From positions 17,560,242 through 17,624,241 of the forward strand of contig OZ007506.1 of NCBI GenBank assembly GCA_963931865.1: 64,000 bases of DNA, given 5' to 3'. Position 1 is the first letter of the stretch. Each line of letters begins with the position of its first letter. This stretch comes from Axinella damicornis. Taxonomy: Eukaryota; Porifera; Demospongiae; Axinellida; Axinellidae. Under the pieces are notes generated by a model that was not told where the DNA came from, made no database searches, and worked only from the letters and a program-made list of their open reading frames with translations. Positions 22,212 to 34,018 of the stretch are shown here, piece by piece. The translations under genes and the position numbers were made by a program.

Positions 22212-22343
22212 TGACCTTGGTACAAAACTGGTCTGGTAGTAAGCCACGCCCACTTCCTCAGTATACACACAATTCAGTGACCTTGGTACAAAACTGGTCT
22301 GGTAGTAAGCCACACCCACTTCCTCAGTATACACACAGTTCAG
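22212..22343 (+). repeat. 66-bp tandem duplication
   Basis: Two copies beginning TGACCTTGGTACAAAACTGG, at 22212 and 22278, differing at about two positions. Unit 5 has a single shorter copy near 61464. Confidence 0.85.
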
Positions 22344-22810
22344 TCACAATCCTGTCAGAGCCTACGTAGAGCACTCACTGAGCGTCCATTGAAAAGATGC
22401 ACGATATCAGCTGCCTCATACCCAGGCCATCCCACCATCCAGTTTTAGATTGCTTGCAGTAGTCATTGTTCGGGACACTGGGGACTGGTTGCTGCACAAC
22501 ACTAATGCGGTTGGGACTGTTCAGTCTACATTGATGTCACTCGCATGATAAAATGTACTAGGCCTTCCACTCCATTCTTGCATACTGCGAGTGATCAAAA
22601 GCTTGGGAACAAGTCTAAAGATGCAGGCTGTTTGATCTGCACAGTGAAGAGTACATTGTATGGTAGTGCAGTATTGTTCGAGCATCATGAGTTGTGATTG
22701 TGTAGGGAATGCGTATGTTCTGACATGCACTGGCTGTGTGGCCACAGAGTGCTAGTGCTGGACAGAGTTGGCAGACATTGAACTGTGTTTCCCTGTGTCC
22801 TTCCTGGCAG

Positions 22811-23118
22811 GAGACAAGCCTGAGATGTGGCAGCTGCAGAGGTTTGTTGGTGTGAGCGGGAGGCCGGTCAGGGTGGTGGAGGAGGTCTGCGCTGACTGGG
22901 AGAAGCTGGCACTGGCCCTCCAGTTCCGTGGTGGGGTCATCGGGGCAGTGGAACGAAGCCAGCACTTTCAGGTTGAAGCAGCATGTCTCACCATTCTGCA
23001 GAGGTGGCTGGACGGGGAGGGTCAACAGCCAGTGACCTGGGAGACCCTGATGGAGAGTCTGGAGGATATTGGACACGGCACTCTAGCCAGTGATCTGAGA
23101 AGGGAGCTGGAGCCATGA
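22811..23118 (+). CDS. Gene 2 exon 5: Death domain type B
   Basis: Acceptor cttcctggcag, phase 1 in, stop TGA 23116-23118. Encodes about 101 aa with Death-domain hallmarks: DWEKLALALQF in helix 2, a central GGVIGAV, and helix 5/6 RWLDGEG...VTWETLMESL. Compared with genes 3 and 5 it has ERSQHFQVEAACLTILQ in place of RESERPLVEPACRRILE. The exon is open, but in this gene it lies behind a frameshift. Confidence 0.8.
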
Positions 23119-24008
23119 AGGATGGAAGACCATCCCAGAACAGGTGTGTGTGCATGGTCAATATAGTATGAGGATATTCAAATGTGACTGTCAGTATGCT
23201 AGTGCATGGTCACTCCCGTAAGGACTGTGCTAACAGCTGTGACCAGTGGAAGCTCAAAACTCCGTGCAGAATGTTTCGTAGCAGGAATGGTTTGTTCTTG
23301 TGTGGGATGATCACTATAGTAACCAGTGTTCCTTGGTACACAACAGATTAGCAATGGGTGATGAATTTGAAGACAGCAATGAATATTCTTGTTTGATGGA
23401 AGTCATAGTAATCACATTGTTTACTTCCTGTCAGAGATGGGAGAGAGGTCCCAGCAAGTGATAGCAGGTCATGAATAGTATCAGTATCCTGTTCCAACTG
23501 GAGGTGTTTATAGAACAGATACCCTGCGGGGAAGGAATGCGTGTAGCTAGCTACAATCGCCGGGGCATCTCTCTGTCCGTTTTTCAGTACAGTATAATTA
23601 TACTACTGATGCTTCAATCGATGCATGATGATTATTTTTGTGTGAACATGTGCTATCGTGTATATATAGTGTTCGTGTATGCCCGTATCCAAGGTGTGAC
23701 CAACTGCCGTATATACTATGGCTTTGATCGTGAAGAGGTACGTGGGACCAAATTTTACGAATAATAGGAAAAAATAACCGAAACAATAGTAATGACGTCT
23801 GAGAAGTATGTAAGGGCTGGGATAAGATTTTCTACCGGTCATCTCGAAACATGGAGTTTCCAACTGCAGTATATGTTTCCTGTTTTTGAAAAGACTCTGT
23901 GATCATGAAGAGGTGGAGTCAATGTTATGAATAAGTCCCTTTTTGGGGGGTCTATGACACAAGATTTTTCACTGGACAGACAACGGACAGATGACAGACG
24001 GACAAAAC

Positions 24009-24202
24009 CGATTGCTTAACCCCGCTTCGCACATGCACACACGGAGTACATCCCATCCCTAAAGTGTGTACCTGCATGGTACACAGTTGTCCCGCGTCCT
24101 TGTCCCGATTGCTTAACCCCGCTTCGCACATGCACACACGGAGTACATCCCATCCCTAAAGTGTGTACCTGCATGGTACACAGTTGTCCCGCGTCCTTGT
24201 CC
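24009..24202 (+). repeat. 97-bp tandem duplication
   Basis: Two copies starting CGATTGCTTAACCCCGCTTC at 24009 and 24106, identical by eye. Single copy in units 3 and 5. Confidence 0.85.
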
Positions 24203-24751
24203 CATGCTCCCTGTATGAATGGAGGAGGAGTGGGGATAGGGCCTGATAACCAGCTGTAGCTGCTGAATTGAATGAAGCATTTGCCTCTGGTTGTAGAGTA
24301 TCATGCAGTGGCAAGAGAATCCAGTTGTGGATTGGGGGCAAATAGTATAATGGCGTGCTTGGCTGGAATTGACAGTCATCAAGTGCGTATACATTAATTA
24401 GACTGCTATAGACTAAAAGTTGTGTTGGTCCTATTCACTTGCTATAGCCTCAATCATTCCCAGACCAACTGCACTGCTTGCACCTGTGATTGTAGTACCA
24501 GTATTGACCCTGGTCCTTCTCCCTCCTGCCCCCTGCAGAGATAGACTGGAGTCTGAACTTCTCTTCAGCAGCTGCCACTCTTAACCCCGGGAACACTAGG
24601 GACTCCTCTTGATGAGGGTGTGGGCCCACCGTAGGAACAATGGAGGCACATGCACTGTGTTAATTACAGCTAGGAGTCTGTTGTCTGATTTTCATTTACA
24701 TGTTCTCATGACTTGTACTTACAAACATCTACACAGGAAGTGAGGAACTGT

Positions 24752-24825
24752 TAGTCTCAGTACCAGACTACGTATTCGCGCACAGCAGAACTCCGCCGTG
24801 TGCGAATAGTCTGGTACCGAGACTA
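24752..24825. mobile_element. Hairpin MITE, 9-bp TSD AGGAACTGT
   Basis: TAGTCTCAGTACCAGACTA at the left, TAGTCTGGTACCGAGACTA at the right. TSD 24743-24751 and 24826-24834. The same insertion with a diverged centre lies downstream of gene 3 (38342-38450), so it predates that duplication. Confidence 0.8.
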
Positions 24826-25344
24826 AGGAACTGTCGGAACAAGATCCTTGTGGACTGCTCCCCAGTGTTAGCGAGCCGCTGTGATATGACTGACTCCAAA
24901 TTTCAAAGCAGGATGCGAGACTTTAAATTGCTAGTTATTGGTAGTTATATACTGTAATTGTTGCACATGCGCAGTAATTATGTGGGAGGAAACTATTATA
25001 TTGCTCGAGCTAGCTAGGCGGCGTTTATGTCGATCACGGCGAACAAACATGACAAAGGCAGTGCTCCTGCTGTGAGACTATGCATGTGAGTGTGTAAAAC
25101 GTCAATTTATCCAATTACAACTTGCCATTGTCAGCACAAACCCCGGTAGTTTTGCCAGACAGTACAAAAATTGATCTGGGTGCAAGACTAGCTGGAGCAT
25201 GATGGTTTACTGTCATAAAGGAGTTGGGGTACTCGCTCCTGAGAGCAAAACTGGTAGGGACTACTTATCCTTAGCCTCGTTCCCAGGCTGTCTACACCTA
25301 CTTCCCCTAAGTCTGCATGCTCCTTGTTTTTCTGCACTGACAGT

Positions 25345-25500
25345 TTGGGGGGTGGCTGCATGGTGGCCGAGTGGTTGAGGCATTTGGCTGCTAACTGCAA
25401 GGTTGCTGTTTCAAGTCCATTGTGACCTGATGTAGTTTACACCTCATCGTTCGGAAGGGATGTAAAGCTGTCAATCCCGGGGTACTGGTTGGCATTAGCA
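25345..25500 (+). repeat. tRNA-derived SINE, unit 3
   Basis: Box A TGGCCGAGTGG at 25364-25374; box B degraded to GTTTCAAGTCC. Body with TTCGGAAGGGATGTAAAGC follows. Confidence 0.7.
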
Positions 25501-26681
25501 TTCAGTTGCTATTGGGTTCACCTCGTTAGCCACTCTACATGGTGGTTCACGCATGAAAAAAAAACGTTTAGTCTGTGACGGCCTTCGCAGTAAAGATTTG
25601 CGACATCAACTTCATTAGTTTAATTCACTCTAAGAAGTTAACAGCGGGAGCCCTACGGCAACGGTTAGAGCTCTGATTGAATTCACATAAAGAGGATCGC
25701 GGATTCAATCGGGCCTAGATCGGATTTTCGAGGAAATCAGATCCACTGTGATTCCAGAAATGGTGACCAATATTCTACATTGACTTGCAATTTAGTGGAT
25801 AGCCTTTCAGCAGTATTACTGCAACCCACTCTGAGGATAGATATACCATGCTGTGCCTCGTGTAAACCTTATAGTGTCTGGCTAATGATGTCTGTGAGTA
25901 ATAATTGAGATTTGAGATGAGTTCTTCAATCAATCAGAGGGCTGCATTGACAGAATGAGTGGGAGTTTAAATTGCTAGTTATTAGTAGTTAGAGTAGGAG
26001 TGGGCGTTGCCCATGCACAGTGTCACAGCAGTGTATGGTGGTGAGCATTGGAACAGGTAGCTTGCTGTGACAGATCGAGGTGAGGATCGATCGAGGTGCT
26101 CATACAACTAGACGTGCTCAGCAGAGCATGTACCCCGTGCGCTACTTTCTATTATGGCTATCTGCCAGTTTTTAACACGGCATGGCTTGCACACGATAAG
26201 ATAGCTAGGACCTAGCACTAGCGCCTACCGATTGTAATACAGCATGCATGCAGAATGAGATACCGTAAATTGTGGCAGTAATGTTAGAAACAGGGTGTGG
26301 TCAAATTGTATAAATTAGAAAAGGGCTAGCTGTTGACTTTCACGCAACTTTTCTCAGCCTCTCGAGTGGATCTCTGGTCTGTGAGTTATGTAGACGCTAG
26401 TATTTTCTTAATTCTGACGCTTGTATTCTCAACTGAGCCTTCAACTTGGCCTTCATTGGTGAAACTCCATGGACAGACTGACAGACAGACTAACCGATCA
26501 CTCTACCCCTGCTGCGAGCATGCGCACGGGGTATAATGATGCATGTACTAAAGGCTTGGACACGATTATTCCAGTTGTGCTGAACTGAACAGTAGCACAT
26601 GCATCCTGTGGGCCAGCATGTACTACTGTTGCCATGCTGTAATTATTGTATTGTTGACATGGTTGGTTTGTTTTCATGCAG
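25501..26681 (+). other. 5' region of gene 3
   Basis: Non-coding. The first part matches unit 1 rather than units 2, 4 and 5. After the conserved block, about 26100-26540 is an insertion with partly inverted ends (GCATGTACCCCGTGCGC against GCGCACGGGGTATAATGATGC). No pogo-like MITE here. Confidence 0.5.
25921..26100 (+). promoter_or_regulatory. Gene 3 upstream conserved block, 3' part replaced
   Basis: The block is present but the CCAAT motif reads TCAATCAG, and sequence after the donor-like site (26080) is replaced by an insertion up to about 26530. The gene may therefore be regulated differently. Confidence 0.35.
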
Positions 26682-27641
26682 ATCCATTGATTTGGAGTTG
26701 AACTGGAGCAGTGACAATGGCAGAGGTTGGTGGTGGCCAGCCATGGGAGCAGTTGAAGTTGACTTGGGAAACACGCAGAAAAGCACCACGTCAGATGTAT
26801 AGGGGTGCAGCTGTAGCTCATGGCAGTTTGGCCTATTTCAGTTCAGATGGTTGTCATGAGGTGTTCGCATACAACTCAGAGAACAATGACTGGAGTAAAC
26901 TGCCAGAGTGTCCTCAGAGTAACTTTGGACTGGCAGTTGTCAACAACCTCATAACTGCAGTTGGAGGTGTGTCAGGTGGACATCATACCAACCGCCTCAG
27001 TAATTACAGTGGTGGTAGGTGGGTGACAGTCTTTCCTCCAATGCTCACCAAGCGACGCTGGCCTGCTGTCATTAGTACAGAGAACTACCTCATAACAGCA
27101 GGAGGACGGGGAGTGGGAGGAGTCCTGTCCACAGTGGAGATAATGGACATGAACACTCTAGAGTGGTACACTGCTGCCAGCCTACCAGAACCTGTCTATG
27201 ACATGTCAGCCACTGTCTGTGGAGGGTGTCTCTACCTCCAGGGAGGCATACACAAGAACAACCGCTCAACCCGTGCAGTCTTCACCTGCACCCTGGACTC
27301 CCTCATTCGCTCATGTCACCCTCCCTCACAGACCCCATCCCACACTAGTGAAGCCAGTGTCTGGCAGCATGTTGCTGACATACCAGTGAGTCTGTCTACT
27401 TGCACCACCTTGAATGGGAGGGTGCTGGCCGTTGGTGGGAGGGATTCACATTACCATCCCACAGCTGCTGTTCACATGTACAATCCTGACTCTGACTCAT
27501 GGCTGGTTTTAGGAAACGTGTCCACAGCTCGATTTAATTGCCTGGTGGTGGGACTGAGAGACTGCATCATTGCTGTTGGAGGTGTCATATCAGCGTATAC
27601 ACATTGTGCAACTGTTGAAGTTGGCTACCTGCAGTTATCAG
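26682..27641 (+). CDS. Gene 3 exon 1: kelch beta-propeller
   Basis: Acceptor ttttcatgcag, donor TATCAG|GTGGGC, start ATG 26717 with an in-frame TGA upstream in the same exon. 308 codons plus one base. Six blades as in its paralogs. Copy-specific residues sit at the usual variable sites: GVSGGHHTNRLSNY after the second GG, RRWPAV before blade 3, a Gln in LYLQGGIHKNN, DSHYHP, ARFNC, and a long VISAYTHCA loop in blade 6. Confidence 0.87.
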
Positions 27642-28292
27642 GTGGGCAGTGTATATAGTGTATGACTGTATGTGAACAATACTCTTGTCCAGGGTCATAT
27701 AATTTGCTTTACTCTTCCATTGGTATTCTTCTGTGCTATGAAGGGGCGGCCCGGCCATTTCCCATTGTAGCCCCTCCCATTTGTGGTGGGGGCTGTACAT
27801 TAGAGCTGTGACCTGAGTCATTTCTGAGAACCGGTTAATTATTGACCAACCAATAACTACCAATCAGTTAACCTGTCTATACCCACTTAATTAATAGCTG
27901 TAGAGATGGACTTCTTAGCAGTACTGATGACTGAAATACCTTCTAAAGCAATAGTTCAAGTGAGCCGAGAGGTTCAAGGTGTGGGAGAACTACAAGTAGT
28001 ACGGTGTGAAGGAGCGGAGCTCAAGTTCTTTCTAAGAAGCTTGGTTGTGTGCAAATGACAGGCAAGGTTGCTAAAAAATGTGTAATTCCATCAGTTCTTG
28101 ACCAGAAAAGAACTATTTTCAGAGTGAAAATTAGCATTCAGAAAAGTGGTGAAAATTTAATTAGGGAACTGGTTATCCAAAATTTAAGTGGTTCTCAAAA
28201 AAACCTAAAGGTACAATCTATGAATGGTCGTTGAGCCAGAAACAAGCACACTTGCTGCATTACATTCTGCAATTAGAGTAGCAACCCCACTA

Positions 28293-28747
28293 CCAGAGAT
28301 GCCAACTACTTAGCAAGTAAATGAGTGCGTGAGGTGTGCTGTGAAAATGTGTGAGATGGTGCTAGAATGCGTGATGCATGCTACTGTAACAGCTCAAGAG
28401 TGCGCACAGCAGTTCATTCCAGTTGCTGTTCCTTGATTTTGTCCTTAGCAGAAGGCTCAACGTTTTGCAGTTTGACAAGGTGGTAGTGGCTGCGTTTATC
28501 CTCTTCGATGCAGATCAACACAGGATAGCAGTCCATTTATGTCGCTCGAATTTGCGGTCGTCCTTGTCTGTATGGCTCAAACAACCACGTGTTATGTATA
28601 TGCGCACCGTATTCCTAGGCCCCACCCACAAAATAAGCCTGAACGGCTAGGTGCTAAATGCGTGAGATTTGCTGTAGTAAGCGTGAGAGCGTGAGATTGT
28701 GGACGAATGTGCGAGACTCGCGCAATGTGTGAGTGTTGGCATGTCTG
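28293..28747. mobile_element. CAGAGATGCCAAC-ended TIR element, unit 3
   Basis: Ends CAGAGATGCCAAC and GTTGGCATGTCTG, with subterminal GCGTGAGA repeats. About 455 bp. Gene 2 has the empty site. A 75-codon open frame inside recurs in the gene 4 and 5 copies but ends differently and matches no family I know. Confidence 0.65.
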
Positions 28748-29397
28748 CACTATCTGGTAGCCGGTGCTACTTGCCGGTATAGTGCAATTGAGCTAGCTTG
28801 TTCCAATTAATGCACGTCACATGACGACCATGCATGCACATGCTCAGCCGATGAAGTGTGCGATGGTATCTTTGTCAGTACATGTACAATCACTACAATG
28901 ATGCATGTCAGTATGTGTCCTCCAATTAATACTGCTACCTGTACAGCACACTTCTCAGTTGGATTTGCCACAATGCACATAGCTGACAGTATATAGCTAG
29001 CTGTCACATTTCCACTGCTGTTCTAATACTAAACCAGGTGCACATGAGCCACCGAAGGCGGCAAAGGGGCGTCCAACTCCACATGCCAGCCCTAGTACGT
29101 GTGTACATGTATAGTATAGTCCTTCACACCTCAAAAATTTCACCTTATATGGCAAGAGGCCATTATACATATGCAATTGTAAGGATTTGTTATAAAAACT
29201 GAGCTAAGTAGGTGTGAAATACAAATTGGCCATTGTGCAGCCATAGTTGTACTAGAGCTGACTTACAGCTAGGGTACCCCAAAGGTCTTCCATATAAGGT
29301 ATAAACCAAAACGTGTGAGGGACTACTACATGTCTTTATACTAGTTGAATGCTCCTTCGCCGCCTTCGGCGGTTCATGCGCTCCTGCTAAAACATAT

Positions 29398-29464
29398 AGC
29401 CTCATTCCCAGACCCCATGCAAAAATCGAAAAGGGTTATTGGATGAGGTCTGGGAACGAGGCTA
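29398..29464. mobile_element. Hairpin MITE shared by units 2, 3 and 5
   Basis: TAGCCTCATTCCCAGACCCC ... GGTCTGGGAACGAGGCTA around GAAAAGGGTTATT. The same insertion sits at about 18350-18411 and 54390-54460, so it predates the B-type duplications. Confidence 0.7.
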
Positions 29465-29918
29465 TAACCAAAACATATAAGCAACATTCATCCACCAAAT
29501 TTGATTCCCACCAATATTTCCAGCCGCATACGGTGTTCCGCTAGCTTGTCCCTATAGTTCCCAGCTTTTTGTTGCACGCCATGCAAACACACTCTGAAAT
29601 CAACTCTCCCATCCTGTTAGCTAGGGGAGCTCAAATTGAAACATGCAATTAAGCTAGCCCATGCTTCCACACTATACATACTAACTACTCACTATAGTGG
29701 GACATTTTGGGTTCTTAGCAGAAATAGCCTCGTTCAATTCCCAGGCCCCTCGAACTCCAGCTTTTTGTTGCATACTATAGTATGTAAGGATTTCAGTCTG
29801 TAAGCACAGAGGTGGATATTGCCACACTCCTGGTACGGTAAAGCTCACTCTTCACAATGATGCCTCATGCTCTGCTTCACCATGTGGGGACTCTGATAGC
29901 ATCCACATGCAGCTTGTA

Positions 29919-29975
29919 TAGCCTCGTTCCCAGGCTCCTCACCGCACGCACAGGGGGAGCCTGGGAACGAGGCTA
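29919..29975. mobile_element. Hairpin MITE, 9-bp TSD CAGCTTGTA
   Basis: TAGCCTCGTTCCCAGGCTCC ... GGAGCCTGGGAACGAGGCTA; TSD 29910-29918 and 29976-29984. Units 2 and 5 have the empty site. Confidence 0.87.
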
Positions 29976-30386
29976 CAGCTTGTATTTGTTCCAGCTAACA
30001 CTCTACCAGGGGTATATGGGATGTCGTGTGGGTACCAAATCATCAGCCATGACAGCAGTGTGTGTTCACGTCGCGATCTAATATTTTTGAGTGGCCAATG
30101 CGCATGAAATGGATCCTCAAAGCAGGAGACAACATGCCCTAGGATGGTGTTAGGTTGCATCAGTTCCAAGTGCTTTATTTGGATATCATGTGTAAATTGG
30201 TACTCGATTCCCTATAAAGAATATCCCCTCCCTCATTCTCCACTCCCCCTCTCCTCTCACCATCCCTCCCCTCACTGTCCCTTCACTCTCCCCCTCTCCT
30301 CACACCATCCCTTCAAATTCCCTCTCTCCCTTTTCCTTTCATCAATCCTTTATTCTCATGCATCCTCTCCTCACTCCTGTACGCAG

Positions 30387-32562
30387 ATGAGCAGAGACAC
30401 CTGGCTGCCTTTGAGCTGGCTATGAGGCAGAACGGATCGCTGGACAAAACCATCATGCAGTGTGTCTTTGTCGGCCCTCCCCGCTCGGGCAAGAGCTCCC
30501 TAATGAAACGTATCGTGGGTGAACGCCCCACCCCCTCTTCCACTAGCACTGGGGTAGCTGACAAGGTGGTGCAAGTTGAAATTGTAAAATCATCGACAGC
30601 AGCTGCAAGTGTGTCAGGCTCAACTTGGGTCAAACTCAGCCATGATGACGAGGCTGTCACGGTAGTCATGGACACAGCTCAGAGTCATTCAGGTCAGGCA
30701 GCTCACAGTGAAACACATTCACAGGCTTCAGTAGCTGTAGCACCTGTGAATCAGAATGGGCTTATCACCACAACACTAGTCAGTAGTGTACCAGAGCACA
30801 GAAACCAACCCCAGCCACACCAGTCTCCCAGTCCAGCCACAGCTAGCACACAGCCACACCTTCCCTCTCCGTCTAGCACCAATACGGTTGACCTCAGGAC
30901 CTCAGTGGATTTCTGCAAAAGTGCTCTCCGGAAAAATCCTTTCTATGCAGTTAGGGCTTCACAGGAACGAGGGTGGATGGTCTACCTCACCGACACGGGA
31001 GGTCAGATTGAATTCCAGGAGCTCCTTCCTCTCTTAGTCTCAGGTCCGTCAGTGTTCTTCCTTGTCTTCCGATTGGACCATGACCTCAACAAGCGATTCA
31101 TGGTGGAGTACGTCCGCTCCACTGGGGCAATGACAGAACCCTACCAGTCCAATTTCACAGTGAAGGAGGCCCTCCTCCAGTCCCTTGCCAGCATTGCCTC
31201 CATGGGGACATACGTCAACAAGGGACTTCAGAAGGAGCAAGTCCCTCTAAGGCCCAGGGTCTTCTTTGCGGGAACACACAAGGATAAGGTTTCTCAAGAA
31301 CAAATTGATCGCATTGATCGCAGCCTCCAGCAAATGGTCAGATCCACAGGTCTGTACCGCAAAGGCCTAATCGAGTTTGCCTCAAAATCTGAGTCCCAAA
31401 TGCTACTGGCAGTCAACAACCTGTCCCGTGATGATTCTGATGTTCAGTTGGTTCGAGCAGCTGTGGAGCGAGTGGGCAGCCAGGGTGATTTCAAGATCAG
31501 GGCCCCCCCTTCCTGGCTGATTTTCAGACTAACCATTCGACTGCAAAAGAATCGTGTTGTCAGCTATGAAGAGTGCTTCGAGGTAGCCAGGCAGTGTGGC
31601 ATTGAGACACGAGATGAACTGAACGAAGCTCTGTGGTTCCTCCACACCAAGGTGGGTCTGATTCGCTACTTCCAGGGAGAGGGTCTGGAAGATCTCCAGA
31701 AGATTGTGATCACAGACCCACAGGTACTCTTCGACATGAATACTGACCTTGTGGTGGAAACCTTCACTTTCGACAAAGTTGGCCGAGTCATTCAAGAATA
31801 CTTCAAAGGTTTGGTATCTTCCCATTCAGCACCTTCGAGAGGATCAGTGGGAGCTCAGAGCAACTCCTGACTCCGTCCCGGCTTGTGAAGATCCTGGAAC
31901 ACCTCCTCATCATTGCCCCACTGGAGGAGGAGGAGGATGGGGAGAGGAGATACTTCATGCCATGCGTACTGGCACACACCATGCCAGCAGAGCCAGCTAC
32001 CTCGTGGTTTACACGAGCTTTTAGAGCAATAAGAGCATTTTTTGCACCATCATATCCCTCCCTCCTCATTGGCTTCATATGTGGCTACTGCCCCAAGGGT
32101 CTCTTCGCGGCCCTGGTGGTGTACCTCCTGGCTAACACAGAGTCTGATTTCCAGTGGAGGCTCCAGAGAGACAGAATCTTCAGAGATCAGATCTCGTTTT
32201 TGGTGGGCCCCTACGACACAGTTACGATAACTGTACAGCCAAAGTTCCTGGAGATAACTTGCACCCCCACACCATCCGAGTCGACTCACAATCGCCACTT
32301 CCCCCCAGCCACGACATGTGGGGAAGTACGACGTTACATTGAGAGAGGCATCCATGAGGTAACCTCAGCCCTACACTACACGAGGGACGCTGCCCACTAT
32401 CTCGCATTCTACTGTCCCAGTGACCATCGAGGTCAATACCCGAGGGAACCTCACCCGGCCGAGATCAACTTCCATAGTGGGGCACCGTGCACCCTCAGGT
32501 GTGAGCTAGCAGAAGAGAGGACATTCAGACTACCCCCTGGACATGAGAGGTGGTTCACTGAG
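30387..32562 (+). pseudogene. Gene 3 exon 2: Roc-COR with one-base deletion
   Basis: Acceptor tgtacgcag, donor GAG|GTACGT. DEQRHLAAFELAMRQNG start, P-loop GPPRSGKSS, STGVADK, DTGGQ and THKD (preceded by FFAG as in gene 5). The frame breaks after VIQEYFK at about 31806 and resumes as IFPFSTFERISG in the shifted frame. COR motifs RYFMPCVL, WFTRAFRAIRAFF, CGYCPKGLF and the terminal HERWFTE follow. Relative to gene 2 it has the longer insert YVNKGLQKEQVPLRPR before the G4 strand and shares FASKSES with gene 5, making 3 and 5 the closest pair over this stretch. Confidence 0.85.
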
Positions 32563-32762
32563 GTACGTAGTAGAGTTCATATGACGTTATCACTGTGTGT
32601 TAGTTGGAAGTAAGGTGTGTAGTACGTTGTATGGGATATCATGTGATGCAAGTCAGTGCAAAGCTCTCATACGGCCGATCATATGGTGCCACATATCAGG
32701 TTCCCTGCTCTGATTATGAACCAGATATTTTAATATGACTGGATGTATCCCATTATGTGTAG

Positions 32763-32808
32763 GGGAGTGCGTGCAGTGGAAGGCAGAGACGGTCCCCAAG
32801 AAAAACTG
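32763..32808 (+). CDS. Gene 3 exon 3: short linker exon, 46-bp form
   Basis: Acceptor attatgtgtag, donor CTG|GTGGGT. Nine bases shorter than in genes 1, 2 and 4 but with the same phases. Encodes GSACSGRQRRSPRKT, more basic than the Gln-rich form. Confidence 0.65.
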
Positions 32809-33060
32809 GTGGGTCGATCTTTAGTGTGTTGTACTGTACTTGAGGAACCATAAGGATCCATGCTACATTAATTAAAGACACCTGCTATAGTGTAATAGTG
32901 CATAGTCAGCATCTTTCGTGATACAGAACGTGAGCCTGGCCCACAGTGAGTAATCAGGAAGAGGGTGTGGTCACACTTGCAAATTTTCTTTCTTTCAAGT
33001 GTCACCAACGTACGTGTACCCCTCTCCCTGATAATTCAGCATTCAGTATATTCCAGTACT

Positions 33061-33670
33061 TAGCCTCGGTCCCAGGCTCTCTCCTCTAAAAACGGGGGGA
33101 GGAGAGAGCCTGGTAACATTCGCGTGAAAAGCTGTCGACTTCTGGCGCCTGGATCTGGCGGAACCAATCAGATTGCAGAACAAATCCACGTGAACACGTG
33201 AATATTTTGTAGGCGTTTACCTTCACTGCCGTGCTAATGCACGAATTATAGACTCAGAACTGAACGCTCCGGGACAGACTACCTCTCAATGGTTGGCAAA
33301 AGGCAGTTGACAGGGTGTGCGAGAGGGCCACTGGTCTGATCTCGCTGTTCACTGCGGTTGTTTGCCGGATCAGCTCGTTCGTCGTTTGTCGCCGCTTAGC
33401 TAGGATCGACGGCTCGCAAGGTGAGCTCTCCTAGTTAGCTGTAGAATTGTCTCAGACTTCTGTGAAGCTGGGGATGCCTTGAAAACAAAGAGCGATATTT
33501 TCAATAGCGCGTGACTGATTGTAACTCACGCGACATTTACCACAAAAGTAGGAATGTTCTTCGTTTATCACATGGCTGATGACGCGCCGGAAGTCGACAG
33601 CTTTTCTAGCGAATGTTACCTACTCTCTCCTCCCCCCGTTTTTAGAGGAGAGAGCCTGGGACCGAGGCTA
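33061..33670. mobile_element. TIR element with TAGCCTCGG ends
   Basis: Arms of about 65 bp: TAGCCTCGGTCCCAGGCTCT and AGAGCCTGGGACCGAGGCTA, continuing through TCTCCTCTAAAAACGGGGGG and TTCGCGTGAAAAGCTGTCGAC. No matching 9-bp TSD found, perhaps because the right flank was altered by the adjoining TG repeat. Confidence 0.7.
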
Positions 33671-33683
33671 ATGTTCCAAGGAG

Positions 33684-33829
<146 letters not shown>

Positions 33830-33851
33830 TATGTGTTGTACTTCAAGAGCG

Positions 33852-33896
33852 CATAAGTAGGTCGGGGGGGGGGGGGGGGGGGGGGACCTACTTATT
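33852..33896. repeat. 22-G run between inverted arms
   Basis: ATAAGTAGGTC, then G x 22 (33864-33885), then ACCTACTTAT. A G-quadruplex-capable run held in the loop of a potential hairpin. Confidence 0.85.
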
Positions 33897-33949
33897 CACT
33901 CTTGTGTATTTCCATGCAACACTTTATGACTGTCTTCCGTCCTCTCCAG

Positions 33950-34018
33950 CCCTCCCCTCCCCACCTCATCCCTCCTCCACTGCTGCCACAGGATCGGGGA
34001 CTGCCCGTCCCAGGACAG
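33950..34018 (+). CDS. Gene 3 exon 4: Pro/Ser/Thr linker exon
   Basis: 69 bp between acceptor cctctccag and donor GACAG|GTCAGT, phase 1 in and out. One Pro-to-Ser change (PTSSLLH region in nucleotide terms ccacctcatcc) against the other copies. Confidence 0.65.

Larger units (their letters stand above)
20659..22810 (+). other. Gene 2 introns 2-4
   Basis: Intron 2 20659-20847, intron 3 20903-21793, intron 4 21863-22810. Intron 3 holds an insertion bounded by GGGGCGAGCCTGAGCGAG at 20968 and a second GGGCGAGCCTGAGCGA near 21324. Intron 4 holds a 66-bp tandem duplication. Confidence 0.6.
16928..23118 (+). pseudogene. Gene 2 (subtype B): kelch-Roc-COR-Death copy with internal COR deletion
   Basis: Exons 16928-17834, 19261-20658, 20848-20902, 21794-21862, 22811-23118, same splice sites and phases as its neighbours. 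Relative to gene 4 about 761 bp are missing from exon 2 at about 20371, inside a run of C. This shifts the frame and ends translation at TGA 20436-20438. The summed exon length is one over a multiple of three, as this deletion predicts. Downstream exons, including the Death exon, remain open in their own frames. If expressed it would give kelch plus Roc without COR or Death. It is either a pseudogene or a truncated sensor. Exon 2 is also mosaic: B-like at its start, gene 4-like near G4, gene 1-like at its end. Confidence 0.8.
23119..25340 (+). other. 3' flank of gene 2, B-type
   Basis: No gene recognised. Collinear with the 3' flanks of genes 3 and 5. Contains a 97-bp tandem duplication, a hairpin MITE, and the CCCTGCAG/AGATAGACTGGAG motif near 24537 that may mark a 3' UTR exon. 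Confidence 0.5.
27642..30386 (+). other. Gene 3 intron 1 (2.7 kb)
   Basis: Non-coding. Shares a block around 27900-28250 with genes 4 and 5. Contains the CAGAGATGCC element (28293-28747), hairpin MITEs at about 29398-29464 and 29919-29975, and a CT-rich tract before the acceptor. Confidence 0.6.

Noticed and set aside
22212..22343. CRISPR-like or other spaced repeat array
   Set aside because: Only two directly adjacent copies without spacers; a simple tandem duplication.
28423..28650. 75-codon frame recurring in intron 1 of genes 3, 4 and 5
   Set aside because: Lies inside a TIR element; copies end differently and lack conserved motifs, so treated as part of the repeat.
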